The translations under genes and the position numbers were made by a program. From assembly GCA_040752025.1 (NCBI GenBank), contig JBFMFR010000025.1, positions 29,084 to 93,083 of the forward strand: a stretch of 64,000 nucleotides of DNA, read 5' to 3'. The notes beneath the pieces were generated by a model. It searched no databases, was not told the origin of the DNA, and saw only the letters and a program-made list of their open reading frames with translations. How positions within the stretch are numbered: position 1 is the stretch's first letter; each line of letters opens with the position of its first letter. Of this stretch, positions 17,485-25,906 are shown in pieces. Origin of the DNA: JBFMFR01 sp040752025. GTDB taxonomy: Bacteria > Chloroflexota > Anaerolineae > Anaerolineales > UBA4823.

Positions 17485-18342
17485 CTAGCCTTTGACCGCC
17501 CCGGCGGTCATACCCTTGACGTAGTATTCCAGGAAAAATGAGTACAGGAAGGCAATCGGCACAGAACCGAGCAGCGCCGCGGCCATCAAGGAACCCCAAA
17601 AATAGACATCGCCCAGCACCAACTGGCTGACCACCCCAATCGGCAGGGTCTTGACACTGTTGGATTGGGCCAGGGTCAGGGCATAGATGAATTCGTTCCA
17701 CGACAAGGTGAAGGCGAACAGGCCAGCAGCTACGATGCCCGGCAGGCTGATGGGCAGCACAATACTGCGGAAGGCGTGAAAACGCGTGCAGCCGTCCACC
17801 ATAGCGCATTCTTCCAGTTCCTTGGGGATACCTTTGAAATATCCCATCAACAACCAGGTGCAGAAGGGGATCAAGAAAGTCGGGTAGGCGATCATCAAAG
17901 CGATGGGCTTATCGAACAGGCCCAGGTTGCGGATTACGTAAGCCAGGGGCAGAAAGAGCAATGAAGTCGGCACCAGGTAGGAGATGAAGATCATCATTCC
18001 CATCGGCTGAGCGCCTTTGAAGCGCAGGCGCGCCAGGGCGTAAGCCGCCAGGGTGCCGATGGTCAGGGATAGGACGGTCGAGACGATGGCAACACTGACG
18101 CTGTTCTTCAACCAGATCAGAAAGGGCGTGTTCTCCAATAAATACTTGTAGTGATACAGCGTGGGCTTCTTGACAATCAATGGGAATTGGCTCAGGTTAT
18201 AGATTTCTGTGTCCGGCTTGACCGAGGTAATCAGCATCCAGTAAAAGGGGAACAGCATGATCACCAGGAAGAAACCCAGGCCGCCATATACCCCAATCCC
18301 CTTGACGATGCGCTGGAAACGTTTGCTTGAAGTGATTTTCAT
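17485..18342 (-). CDS. carbohydrate ABC transporter permease (MalG type)
   Basis: It has 285 residues with six predicted membrane helices, the first at GVYGGLGFFLVIMLFPFYW. The cytoplasmic EAA loop reads EELEECAMVDGCTRFHAFRS, followed by IVLPISLPGI, the contact surface for the ATPase. This is the inner-membrane subunit of a CUT1 importer. It lies 18 bp after the MalF-type gene, with a GGAG ribosome site. No ATP-binding subunit gene is present nearby, so the transporter must borrow a shared MsmX-like ATPase. Confidence 0.93.
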   Translation of the reverse strand: MKITSSKRFQRIVKGIGVYGGLGFFLVIMLFPFYWMLITSVKPDTEIYNLSQFPLIVKKPTLYHYKYLLENTPFLIWLKNSVSVAIVSTVLSLTIGTLAAYALARLRFKGAQPMGMMIFISYLVPTSLLFLPLAYVIRNLGLFDKPIALMIAYPTFLIPFCTWLLMGYFKGIPKELEECAMVDGCTRFHAFRSIVLPISLPGIVAAGLFAFTLSWNEFIYALTLAQSNSVKTLPIGVVSQLVLGDVYFWGSLMAAALLGSVPIAFLYSFFLEYYVKGMTAGAVKG

Positions 18343-18360
18343 GAGCTACTCCGCAAAAAC

Positions 18361-19305
18361 CTAATCTTGCCGCTGTAGATAGCGCAATTGCAAGATCACC
18401 GCGATCGCCAGCACTGGGAACATGAACAGAGAAATAGCCGCGCCCTCTCCCAATTTACCGCTCAGGATAGCAACCTGGTGCGTCAGGGTGGCGAACAGGT
18501 GAGTGCTGTTGACTGGTCCGCCGCGGGTCAGCACGTACACGATCTGGAAATCGGCGAAGGTCTGCACGATCGAAAACAGGGTCACTACCGCGGTGACGGG
18601 CATCAGCAGCGGCACGGTCACTTTCCAGAAACGGCTCCAGGCGTTGGCGCCGTCGATCTCTGCGGCCTCGTACAGGTCTTGTGGGATGGCCTGCAAACCC
18701 GCCAGCAAGGAAATGCCGAAGAAAGGGATGCCGCGCCAGATATTGACCATCTGTACGGAAAGCATGGCCCAAAAGGGCTTACCCAGCCAAATGATGCGCT
18801 CGTTGATCAGGCCCAAATCCATCAGGATGCGGTTGAGGATGCTGAACTGCGAGTCGAACATCCACAGCCAACCCAATGCACTGAGCGAGGTCGGCACGAT
18901 CCAGGGCAGCAGCATGATGCCACGGAAGAAATTCTTGAAGATCTTGATCTCGTCCAGCACCAGGGCCATCAGCATGCCCAGGACTAATTTGAAAAATACT
19001 GCTACGATTGCATAATTGAAAGTGTTGATGGCCGTGCGCTGAAAGATACTGTCTTTCAGCAGTTTGGCGTAGTTTGCCAGGCCGATAAAGACGCCTGTGT
19101 CGGAGCGAGCGATCAGGCGGTCAGTCAGCGACAGCCAAATCGCCACGCAGAAGGGGTAGGCGATCAAGACAAGCAGCAAAATGGCAGCCGGCGCCACCAT
19201 GGCGGGCCCCAGAACGGACTCCCGGTCGAACCAGGTGCTCAAGCGTTGCAATAATCCCACCTTCGTTTTCCTCAGGTCATCCCGGCTGGGAGCGGAAATG
19301 GTCAT
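18361..19305 (-). CDS. carbohydrate ABC transporter permease (MalF type)
   Basis: The chosen ATG at 19305 has GGAG six bases upstream; another ATG at 19317 is possible but weakly preceded. The product has about 314 residues and six membrane helices (LLLVLIAYPFCVAIWLSL and others). The EAA loop reads DLYEAAEIDGANAWSRFWKV, then TVPLLMPVT. It pairs with the MalG-type permease to make the channel of a CUT1 sugar importer. An intergenic hairpin separates it from the binding-protein gene. Confidence 0.92.
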   Translation of the reverse strand: MTISAPSRDDLRKTKVGLLQRLSTWFDRESVLGPAMVAPAAILLLVLIAYPFCVAIWLSLTDRLIARSDTGVFIGLANYAKLLKDSIFQRTAINTFNYAIVAVFFKLVLGMLMALVLDEIKIFKNFFRGIMLLPWIVPTSLSALGWLWMFDSQFSILNRILMDLGLINERIIWLGKPFWAMLSVQMVNIWRGIPFFGISLLAGLQAIPQDLYEAAEIDGANAWSRFWKVTVPLLMPVTAVVTLFSIVQTFADFQIVYVLTRGGPVNSTHLFATLTHQVAILSGKLGEGAAISLFMFPVLAIAVILQLRYLQRQD

Positions 19306-19332
19306 GATCTTCTCCATAAATCTACCCGATGG

Positions 19333-19366
19333 GGGTTGCGGCAGGGAATTTCCCCTGCCGCAACCC
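19333..19366 (-). terminator. intra-operon hairpin after the solute-binding protein gene
   Basis: A perfect 14-bp stem (19333-19346 and 19353-19366, 6-nt loop) lies 37 bp after the binding-protein stop and 28 bp before the MalF-type permease start. Hairpins here commonly stabilise the upstream message or give partial termination so that the binding protein is made in excess over the permeases. Confidence 0.75.
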
Positions 19367-19402
19367 TTGGATCAGGGAAGCTTAGTGAAACGTCACTATG
19401 GA

Positions 19403-20833
19403 TTAACCACCGTAGATGGTCTTCAGTTGCGCGGCGGCCTCCGCAATGACGTCATCCATGGATTTCGCTCCAGAGCAATAACTGGCGAACATATCCACTA
19501 CGATCCACTTGGCGTAGGCTTCGGTGCCAGCGCGCAGGTTGGAGCTCGGGTAGCCAGGCAGGTGGGAGTCTTCAGCGTAGTTCTTGAAGGCTGCGATCTT
19601 GGGCTGAGTGTTCCACGGCATGAGCGGTGCATCTTTGTAGTATTTGAGCGCTGGGAAGATGAAGCTGTAGGCCGGAGCAGCCCATGGGGCGATCTGGGCT
19701 TCCTCGTTCAGGAACTTCAACAACGCCTTGGCCGCTTCCACGTTGGGGGAATACTTGAAGATCGCCTGGGACATGAACTCGGCGTAGATGACCGTGCCAG
19801 CCGGCCCGGCAGGATACTCGAAGTGATCCATCAGGTCTGCCAGGTTCTTATTTTCCTCGCCGACCTTGACCTGAATACCCTGATTACGGGCATTGATGTA
19901 GATGCTGGCGGCATTGTTGGTGACGGAGATGGCGCCAGCGTTGAAGGCGCGGTTGTTGGCCGAGTCATCGTAGGATAGAACATCGTCGGGCATGCAGTCA
20001 TCTTTGAGCTTCTTCATGAACTCCAATGCGGCGCGCGTTTCGGGCGAGTCGATGGTGACCGTCTTGCCATCCTTGGCCACATCCGAAGCGCCGAAGGACC
20101 ACAGCACCGAGTAGTTAAAATCGTTGCCATCGCCCACCGCGTGACCGAGTGGGAAGGCAATCGGCGGCTCGCCAGCCACTTTCAACTGCTTGCCAACCTC
20201 GTACAGTTCTTCCCAGGTTTTGGGCGGCGTGGTAACGCCGATTTTTTCGAAGATATCCTTGCGGTAATTGATGGCATGCGAGGCGAAGAAGCGCGGCAGG
20301 GCCAGCCATTTGCCGTCCACCTTGCAGCCTTCTTCGGCTGCGCTGTACCAGCCGCCATACTCTTTGCCCAGATCATCGGCCACATCACTAACATCCGCCA
20401 GCGCCTCGGCAAACAGATGCGCCGAAGCCTGGTTCAGTTCGATCACATCCGGGCCTGCGCCAGTCTCGGCAGCAGTGGCGGCGATGGTCTGCAAGTCATT
20501 CATCGAGACGATGTCGACTTCCACGGGCACGTTGTTCTTCGCCCCCCAGGCTTTGACCTCAGCAGCCAGGACTTCGTTGGCCTGCGGGATGAAAGCAGAG
20601 CGCAGCTTCAAAGACAGCTTGGTGCCAGGCGCCACCGAGATCGGAGCGGGCCCGGCAGGAGCTGCCGTTGGCGCCGCGGTGGGAGCAGCCGTAGGTGCTG
20701 GGGCGCAGCCTGCCAGGGCGCTGGAAACGCCCGCTGCCGAAACGCCAGCCGCAAAGGCCATCTTGATGAACTCTCGACGAGAGAGCTTGCCTGTTTTCAG
20801 ACCATTCACCAGGTTCCGTTCTTCCTTATCCAT
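19403..20833 (-). CDS. extracellular sugar-binding lipoprotein with twin-arginine signal
   Basis: The 476-residue protein belongs to the solute-binding family of CUT1 sugar importers. Residues 17-24 read KLSRREFI, a close match to the Tat motif SRRxFLK, and a lipobox ALAGC places the lipid on Cys43, followed by an Ala/Pro/Thr linker of repeated APTA units. The mature part has typical segments such as GPDVIELNQASAHLF, PPKTWEELYEVGKQL and YEFNAGAI-like repeats of the family. It binds the transported sugar outside the membrane and hands it to the MalF/MalG permeases. Start: GGAGG six bases upstream. First structural gene of the operon. Confidence 0.93.
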   Translation of the reverse strand: MDKEERNLVNGLKTGKLSRREFIKMAFAAGVSAAGVSSALAGCAPAPTAAPTAAPTAAPAGPAPISVAPGTKLSLKLRSAFIPQANEVLAAEVKAWGAKNNVPVEVDIVSMNDLQTIAATAAETGAGPDVIELNQASAHLFAEALADVSDVADDLGKEYGGWYSAAEEGCKVDGKWLALPRFFASHAINYRKDIFEKIGVTTPPKTWEELYEVGKQLKVAGEPPIAFPLGHAVGDGNDFNYSVLWSFGASDVAKDGKTVTIDSPETRAALEFMKKLKDDCMPDDVLSYDDSANNRAFNAGAISVTNNAASIYINARNQGIQVKVGEENKNLADLMDHFEYPAGPAGTVIYAEFMSQAIFKYSPNVEAAKALLKFLNEEAQIAPWAAPAYSFIFPALKYYKDAPLMPWNTQPKIAAFKNYAEDSHLPGYPSSNLRAGTEAYAKWIVVDMFASYCSGAKSMDDVIAEAAAQLKTIYGG

Positions 20834-20916
20834 CTTTTCCTCCGGTTTCAGAAATTGTTTTGATTCTACGGGTTGGTGTCAGTGATGCACCAAAATGATG
20901 TGCGCACCACCTCTCC

Positions 20917-20922
20917 ACTATA
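20917..20922 (-). promoter_or_regulatory. possible -10 (TATAGT) of the sugar operon
   Basis: On the minus strand TATAGT, preceded by ATG, lies 84 bp upstream of the binding-protein start. The leader downstream holds an inverted repeat TTGGTG (20873-20878) / CACCAA (20888-20893), a candidate operator. The -35 is not convincing. Confidence 0.4.
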
Positions 20923-21021
20923 CATGCTCGATCCTCGTAAGAACTTTCACGATTCGATTATGGAATTGCGAGTGTCCTCCTCGTACCAGGCCGGGTACGG
21001 CGGGAATCCAAGTTAGCCATG

Positions 21022-21714
21022 CTAATCAGGAATGTTCTGCGAAATAGATTGGAGGGCTTCGATGCACTCGCGCGATACGCGCGAACTGATCGCTTGAGTC
21101 AGTGCAATCGCCCTGGAGGCATCGCCATCCCGCAAGGCCCGCAAGATATTACGATGGTCTTCAATTACCGTATCCGGGGTGTTCTGCGCCAGCGTGCGAA
21201 AGCGCAGGTTGAGTAGAATCTGGCACTGAGCGTGCTGCTCATACCAGGCCTTGAGCAGGCGATGGTGGTTGGCTTTCAAACAAATGAACTCGTGAAACTG
21301 CATATCCAGGCGGGCCAGGTCGTCATAGTTTTTTTCCTGGATAGCCCGGCTTTGTTCTTGGATGATCGTTTCCAGAATCAATAAATCTTCTTCCCCCAGG
21401 TTGGGAATCGCCCATTCGAAAGCCATGCCTTCCAACTGTGAGCGCAGCGAAAAAACTTCCTGGATGTCGTGTTCGCTAAAATTGGTGACAAAACAACCGC
21501 GATTGAGGTGGCGCACTACCAGTCCTTCTTGCTCAAGCTGGCGCAGGGCTTCGCGTACAGGGATACGGCTGACCGCCATTTGAGCGGCAAGGTCGCTCTC
21601 CGCCAGGTGCGTCCCCAGGCCAAGCTTGCCGCTGACAATCGCATCCCGCAGGGAGTTGACGACTTCCTTGCCAACCGTACGCATTTCGATTTTAGAGAAG
21701 ATGCCCGTTTGCAT
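21022..21714 (-). CDS. GntR-family transcriptional regulator (FadR subfamily)
   Basis: The 230-residue protein has the N-terminal winged helix of GntR regulators (residues about 10-75: LRDAIVSGKLGLGTHLAESD, then VSRIPVREALRQLEQEGLV) and a C-terminal all-helical FCD effector domain with metal-ligand residues (DMQFHEFICLKANHHRLL, His-rich helices). FadR-type regulators usually sense small acids or sugar acids and repress the adjacent catabolic genes. It is transcribed leftward, ending 189 bp before the sugar-binding-protein gene. It has its own near-perfect promoter and an overlapping palindrome, so autoregulation is likely. Confidence 0.9.
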   Translation of the reverse strand: MQTGIFSKIEMRTVGKEVVNSLRDAIVSGKLGLGTHLAESDLAAQMAVSRIPVREALRQLEQEGLVVRHLNRGCFVTNFSEHDIQEVFSLRSQLEGMAFEWAIPNLGEEDLLILETIIQEQSRAIQEKNYDDLARLDMQFHEFICLKANHHRLLKAWYEQHAQCQILLNLRFRTLAQNTPDTVIEDHRNILRALRDGDASRAIALTQAISSRVSRECIEALQSISQNIPD

Positions 21715-21756
21715 GTCAGCTATTCCGTTGCGTGTATCCTGTATCCATTATTCCGT

Positions 21757-21796
21757 ATATTGTATACATTATACACCCTTAACTAAGACTTGTCAA
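21757..21796 (-). promoter_or_regulatory. consensus sigma70 promoter and palindromic operator of the GntR gene
   Basis: On the minus strand TTGACA (21791-21796), 17 bp, TATAAT (21768-21773) gives a perfect-consensus promoter. The palindrome TGTATACA (21761-21768) abuts the -10 and covers the likely start point. FadR-subfamily regulators bind GTATAC-centred palindromes, so this is probably the repressor's own operator. Further TGTAT half-sites occur at 21732-21745. Confidence 0.75.
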
Positions 21797-21876
21797 TACT
21801 CACCTGGTTTTAATCGAAAAACTCTCATCGCGCCCCTCATGCACCCCTGCTGACCCACCTGTGCTCAAATTGGTTG

Positions 21877-21905
21877 TTGAAGGTTTGGTTCGATTATGCT
21901 ATACT
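21877..21905 (+). promoter_or_regulatory. promoter of degV
   Basis: TTGAAG (21877-21882), a 17-bp spacer and TATACT (21900-21905) form a good sigma70 promoter pointing to degV, giving a leader of about 150 nt. Confidence 0.65.
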
Positions 21906-21932
21906 GCACTATGTAAGAAGCAGGTAATTGGG

Positions 21933-21967
21933 CCAGGCACCAATCATAAGCTACGATTGGTGCCTGG
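21933..21967 (+). terminator. attenuator-like intrinsic terminator in the degV leader
   Basis: A perfect 13-bp stem (21933-21945 and 21955-21967) with a 9-nt loop is followed by TTTT. It starts about 20 nt after the predicted transcription start and lies 94 bp before the degV start. No rightward gene precedes it, so it most likely attenuates degV or ends a short RNA of about 60 nt. Confidence 0.65.
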
Positions 21968-22060
21968 TTTTCAGAAGGACCTCACACCCCATCTTTATCG
22001 TTGTTCCATAACATATTCCTGCGCCTGCCATCCAACCAATCGAAAAAACGGAGAAAGACC

Positions 22061-22921
22061 ATGAAAATCTTAACAGATTGTGCGGCTGACCTGTCAGTCG
22101 AAGAAGCCCGGGTCCTGGGGATCGCCATCGCCCCTCTCTTTATCCAATTCCCAGACGGTGAAGTGGATGCGCTAGACCTGACCCCAGATGAATTCTACGA
22201 CCGCCTGGAGGCCATGCAGCCAGAAATCCCCACCACCGCCCAGCCTTCCGCCGGCATCTTCGGTGGGCTGTACCAGAAGATGGCCGATGCCGGCGAGGAA
22301 ATTCTCTCTATCCATATTTCATCTGGCCTGAGCGGCACGATCAATTCGGCGCGCCAGGCTGCCCAGCAAATGGCCGATAAATTGGTGCACGTGGTGGACA
22401 GCATGACACTGTCCGGCGGGCAGCGCTTCCAGGTGCTGGCCGCAGCGCGCGCCCTGCAAGCTGGCTGGAATATCCCAGCCATCATGAAACGTCTGGAACA
22501 GGTGCGCGCCAACACCGAGGTGATCTACACCCTTGAGACGCTGACTTACCTGGCGCGCGGCGGGCGCATCGGGCGCGTGCAGGCCCTGGCTGGCTCACTG
22601 TTGGGCATCAAACCGATCATCCACGTGAACAAAGAAGATGGCAAGTACAGCCCGGTGGGCAGAGCGCGCACGGTCAAGCGCGCCCTGAACGACATCGCCG
22701 ATCACCTGGCGAGCCTGTATCCCTACGAAAAACCGCTGTGGGTATCCGTGATGCATGGCAAATACCAGGAACAGGCCGAAGCGCTGGCCAGCCTGCTGCA
22801 AGAAAAGCTCAACGTAGGCAAACTGGAGATTTTGCGCATCTCGCCCGTGCTGGGCGTGCACACCGGGCCCGGCATCGTCGGCGCCACCGTGGTGCCGATG
22901 CACTTGATCGAAGGATTCTAA
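22061..22921 (+). CDS. DegV-family fatty-acid-binding protein
   Basis: The start at 22061 has GGAGAAAG upstream. The 286-residue protein shows the DegV pattern: KILTDCAADLS at the N-terminus, a TTAQPSAGIF loop with the Thr/Ser that contact the fatty-acid carboxylate, LSIHISSGLSGTINSARQA and a C-terminal GPGIVGATVV. DegV/FakB proteins present fatty acids to the kinase FakA for phospholipid synthesis. No fakA is next to it. The leader contains an attenuator-like hairpin. Confidence 0.88.
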   Translation: MKILTDCAADLSVEEARVLGIAIAPLFIQFPDGEVDALDLTPDEFYDRLEAMQPEIPTTAQPSAGIFGGLYQKMADAGEEILSIHISSGLSGTINSARQAAQQMADKLVHVVDSMTLSGGQRFQVLAAARALQAGWNIPAIMKRLEQVRANTEVIYTLETLTYLARGGRIGRVQALAGSLLGIKPIIHVNKEDGKYSPVGRARTVKRALNDIADHLASLYPYEKPLWVSVMHGKYQEQAEALASLLQEKLNVGKLEILRISPVLGVHTGPGIVGATVVPMHLIEGF

Positions 22922-22949
22922 TCCGCTCGCTCCACCATGAGGGGCAGGC

Positions 22950-23363
22950 TCAATAGATGAACTTCCAGCGCGAGGGGTATTTCAGCATGGAAGGTTCACC
23001 TGCCGAGCGCACCCGGCGCCCGCATTCGAGGAACACAATGCGGATGTTGCGCAGCGCGTACAGGGTCTGCCCCCCCGACGACCCGCAGGTATTGCCATAC
23101 ACCGGATCCCATAACTCGACGTAATAGGGCTGGAACCGGTAGATGCCCTGCTCAATCGTGAAAGTCTTCTCACTCGGGGCAGTGCGGTCTCCGATGGGCA
23201 TGCGCAAGTAATAGACTGTATCGGTCTCCGTGCCGGTGAGCTTGTATTCCATCGGAAAGCCAGACTTATTGATGAGCTTCAGGCGCACCAATTTGACTGG
23301 CTCTGACCCCGCGCCCAGGCACAGCAGTGCGAAGAGAGATAGCAACACAAAAGCTCTTTTCAT
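22950..23363 (-). CDS. small exported protein of unknown function
   Basis: The 137-residue product starts with a signal peptide (MKRAFVLLSLFALLCLGAGS), with no clear lipobox. The mature part is predicted to be beta-rich, with LKLINKSGFPMEYKLTG and Cys residues around YGNTCGSSGG and LECGRRV. I do not recognise it. Its ATG overlaps the sensor kinase stop by 4 bp (ATGA), so it is the last gene of the exporter and two-component operon and is probably made with the kinase. It may be an envelope partner of that system. Confidence 0.65.
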   Translation of the reverse strand: MKRAFVLLSLFALLCLGAGSEPVKLVRLKLINKSGFPMEYKLTGTETDTVYYLRMPIGDRTAPSEKTFTIEQGIYRFQPYYVELWDPVYGNTCGSSGGQTLYALRNIRIVFLECGRRVRSAGEPSMLKYPSRWKFIY

Positions 23364-24460
23364 CGATCCACGGCTCCATTCTCTAAAGGCAATTCCACGA
23401 TAAACGAGCTGCCCTGGTTCAGGCCAGCGCTATCCACCAGGATCTGCCCACCATGCGACTGAACGATCGCCTGGGCGATGGCCAGTCCCAAGCCCGTACC
23501 CGGCAACTCCCGGCTGCGCGCTTCATCTGCCCGATAGAAACGATCGAAGACCCGCGGCAGGTTTTCCGCAGCGATGCCCATGCCCGTATCGTGCACGGTG
23601 AGCAACGCCTGCTGGCCAGACTGACGTAAAACCACCAGCACCTCCCCACCCTCAGGAGTATACCGCAAAGCATTGCCGAGCAGGTTCTGGATCAACTGGC
23701 GGATGCGGGCCACATCGATCTGGCAAGCCAGCGGTGTATCGGGCAGCCTGGTCTTCAAGGCAACTTGCTTGAGCGCCGCAATGGGTTGAAAAACCTCAAC
23801 CGAATTGGCAACCAGCGCCGTCAGGTCGGCTTCCTGCAAGTCAAGATGCAATTCGTGCGCTTCAGCCAGGGCCAGCTCATGTAGATCGTCCACCAGAGCC
23901 GCCAGTTGGTGCGATTGCTCCAACAGCCGGTCGATCTCCTCCATATCCAGCGGGTAGACGCCATCCAGGATGGCCTGCAAGTTGCCTTGCAAGAGGTGCA
24001 CCGGGTGGCGCAACTCGTGGGTGACATCTGCTAGCATGTTGCGGCGCAGCTCTTCCTGGCGCTGCAGCTCGACCGCCATCTGGTTGAAAGATTGGGCCAC
24101 CGATTTCATCTCCAGGCTGCCGCGCAGCGGGACGCGGTGCCCCCACTCACGCCGGGCGACCGCCCGGGCGCCAGCCTCCAGCGCGCGCAAAGGCGCAACC
24201 AGGCCGCGCGCCATCCAGGCGCCAGCCGCCAGGCCAAACAGCGAGCCCACCACCAGAGTCCTGAACAGATAGTCCCACAGCCGGCGCTCGAGGCTATCCC
24301 GGTAGCGCTCCGGGTCGCGTTCATCGAAAGGAACTCTCTCCGCGGGGCGATCGACCCAATGGGTATAAGAGGAAACCATACGATAACCGACCGGGAAAAA
24401 AGCCACCAGGATGACCACGCACCCAATCAACAAACTGATCCAGACCCACAAGCGATTCAT
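23360..24460 (-). CDS. membrane sensor histidine kinase
   Basis: The 366-residue kinase has an N-terminal helix (WISLLIGCVVILVAFFPVG), a short extracytoplasmic segment of about 45 residues, a second helix around residue 75 and a HAMP linker (PLRALEAGARAVARREWG). The HisKA box is DVTHELRHPVHLLQGN, with His-phosphorylation site and Pro replaced at HELRTP by HELRHP. N box (QNLLGNALRYTP), DTGMGIAAENLP G1 box and GTGLGLAIAQAIV G2 box follow. It phosphorylates the regulator encoded just upstream, with which it overlaps by 4 bp. The signal is probably an envelope stress linked to the exporter. Confidence 0.92.
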   Translation of the reverse strand: MNRLWVWISLLIGCVVILVAFFPVGYRMVSSYTHWVDRPAERVPFDERDPERYRDSLERRLWDYLFRTLVVGSLFGLAAGAWMARGLVAPLRALEAGARAVARREWGHRVPLRGSLEMKSVAQSFNQMAVELQRQEELRRNMLADVTHELRHPVHLLQGNLQAILDGVYPLDMEEIDRLLEQSHQLAALVDDLHELALAEAHELHLDLQEADLTALVANSVEVFQPIAALKQVALKTRLPDTPLACQIDVARIRQLIQNLLGNALRYTPEGGEVLVVLRQSGQQALLTVHDTGMGIAAENLPRVFDRFYRADEARSRELPGTGLGLAIAQAIVQSHGGQILVDSAGLNQGSSFIVELPLENGAVDR

Positions 24461-25167
24461 TCGGTCTCTCCTGATTCGAAGCGATAGCCTACGCCGTAAA
24501 CGGTCTTGATGTACTGCGGGTTGCGGGGATCCGCCTCGATCTTCTGGCGCAAATTGCGGATATGGCTGTCCAAAGTGCGTTCGATGCCCAGGAAATCGCC
24601 TCCCAGGGCTTTACGGATCAAATCGCCGCGCGTCAATACATAACCGGCCTGTTCCAACAGAACGCGCAGGATCTCGAACTCAGTGGCCGTCAGGCCCACC
24701 GGGCTGCCGTTCACCAGTACTTCTCGCCGCCCGATATCCATCTGCACACTGCCGGCGCGCAGCAGGCGGGTGCGCGCCGCCCCTGAGACACTTTGCTGCA
24801 CGCGCAAGCGTGCCCGCACGCGCGCCACCACCTCGCGCGGGTTGTACGGCTTGGTCACGTAGTCATCCGCGCCCAGTTCCAGCCCGACGATCTTATCCGT
24901 GTCTGAAACCCGGGCGGTGAGCATGATGATCGGAGTGTGCTCCAGCAGCGGGTCACCGCGCACCGCCCGGGTGATGTCCCAGCCATCACGATCCGGCAGC
25001 ATCAGGTCCAGCAGAACCAGGTCAGGATGATCGCGGCGCAAGCTGTGCATAGCGTTCTCGCCGGTGTAGGCCACCAGCACATCGTAACCAGCCTGCTCCA
25101 GGTAGCCACGCATCAGGCGCACGACTTCCTTATCATCATCGACAACCAGAATCCGCTGTTTCAGCAT
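24457..25167 (-). CDS. OmpR/PhoB-type response regulator
   Basis: The 236-residue protein has a receiver domain (VVDDDKEVVRLMR acidic pair, phospho-Asp in LVLLDLMLPDRDG, Thr in IIMLTAR, Lys in YVTKPYNP) and a C-terminal winged helix (LTATEFEILRVLLEQAG, GVGYRFE). It overlaps the kinase gene and lies directly after a lipoprotein and exporter gene set, so it most likely controls its own operon. An 11-bp-period direct repeat upstream of the first gene of the operon fits binding by this regulator class. Confidence 0.93.
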   Translation of the reverse strand: MLKQRILVVDDDKEVVRLMRGYLEQAGYDVLVAYTGENAMHSLRRDHPDLVLLDLMLPDRDGWDITRAVRGDPLLEHTPIIMLTARVSDTDKIVGLELGADDYVTKPYNPREVVARVRARLRVQQSVSGAARTRLLRAGSVQMDIGRREVLVNGSPVGLTATEFEILRVLLEQAGYVLTRGDLIRKALGGDFLGIERTLDSHIRNLRQKIEADPRNPQYIKTVYGVGYRFESGETE

Positions 25168-25195
25168 TGAGCGCTCACCATCATCACACCGCGTT

Positions 25196-25867
25196 TTACT
25201 GAATCTTGGCCTCTAAGAACTTAATGAGAGCATCCAGCAACTGAGTTGGCACGCCCAGGCCGGAGGGCGAGAAACTACCCCCACGCGCAGCCATGGCTGT
25301 CTGGCGCGCTTCTGGGCTAAACCCACCGTCAGGAGCCCCACCGCCCGGGAAGCCCCCTGGTCCGCCGCCGAAGCCGCCGCCACCGCCGCCACCCTGCCCA
25401 TTCTGACGAGCGGCCTGGCGCGTTGCCTGGACTTCAGGGCTCAGGTTCCCTGGCCGACCTCCGCCCAGGTTCACGCCCAGTTCCTGGCCGAGCGTTGCAA
25501 TATCCTCATAGGATAATTGCATAGCTTTGATGGCATCCAGTTGCTCAGGCGTCATGGTCTGTTGGATCTGTTTCAACACTGCCTGGCTCTCCTGCGCGGC
25601 GGCCGTTTCGCTCTGGCCGAGGCTGCGCACCGCCTTCCAAAGCGGAAGCAGCTTGCCTGCCTGGGCAGCGTCTACGGCACGATCCGTCTGCTCGAGCCTG
25701 AAAGTGCCCAGCGCAAGCTGCAGCGCCAACGGCAGATCCCTGGGGGCCATCTGGGTTTGATCGGAGCCTGGGCCTGCCTGGGCAGCAGCCGCCTGGGGCG
25801 TCGCGCCGCAGGCTACCAGAGACAGGCACAGCAAAATTGTAAGTATAGATAGGACAAAACGGGGCAT
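25196..25867 (-). CDS. Gly-rich lipoprotein of a MacAB-type exporter operon
   Basis: ATG 25867 follows AGGAGG by six bases; an ATG 18 bases earlier is part of that site. The 223-residue product has a lipoprotein signal (MPRFVLSILTILLCLSLVAC). The middle contains two helical regions with Q/E-rich sequence (QAVLKQIQQTMTPEQLDAI), resembling proteins that sense or bind in the periplasm, then a Gly/Pro-rich stretch (GGGGGGFGGGPGGFPGGG) and SPEARQTA. It lies between the MacB-like permease gene and the response regulator. Similar gene orders suggest an accessory or signal-binding protein of the exporter. Function is inferred from context. Confidence 0.65.
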   Translation of the reverse strand: MPRFVLSILTILLCLSLVACGATPQAAAAQAGPGSDQTQMAPRDLPLALQLALGTFRLEQTDRAVDAAQAGKLLPLWKAVRSLGQSETAAAQESQAVLKQIQQTMTPEQLDAIKAMQLSYEDIATLGQELGVNLGGGRPGNLSPEVQATRQAARQNGQGGGGGGGFGGGPGGFPGGGAPDGGFSPEARQTAMAARGGSFSPSGLGVPTQLLDALIKFLEAKIQ

Positions 25868-25906
25868 TACCAACCTCCTGATCATAAAAATACTTCTACC
25901 TGAAAA

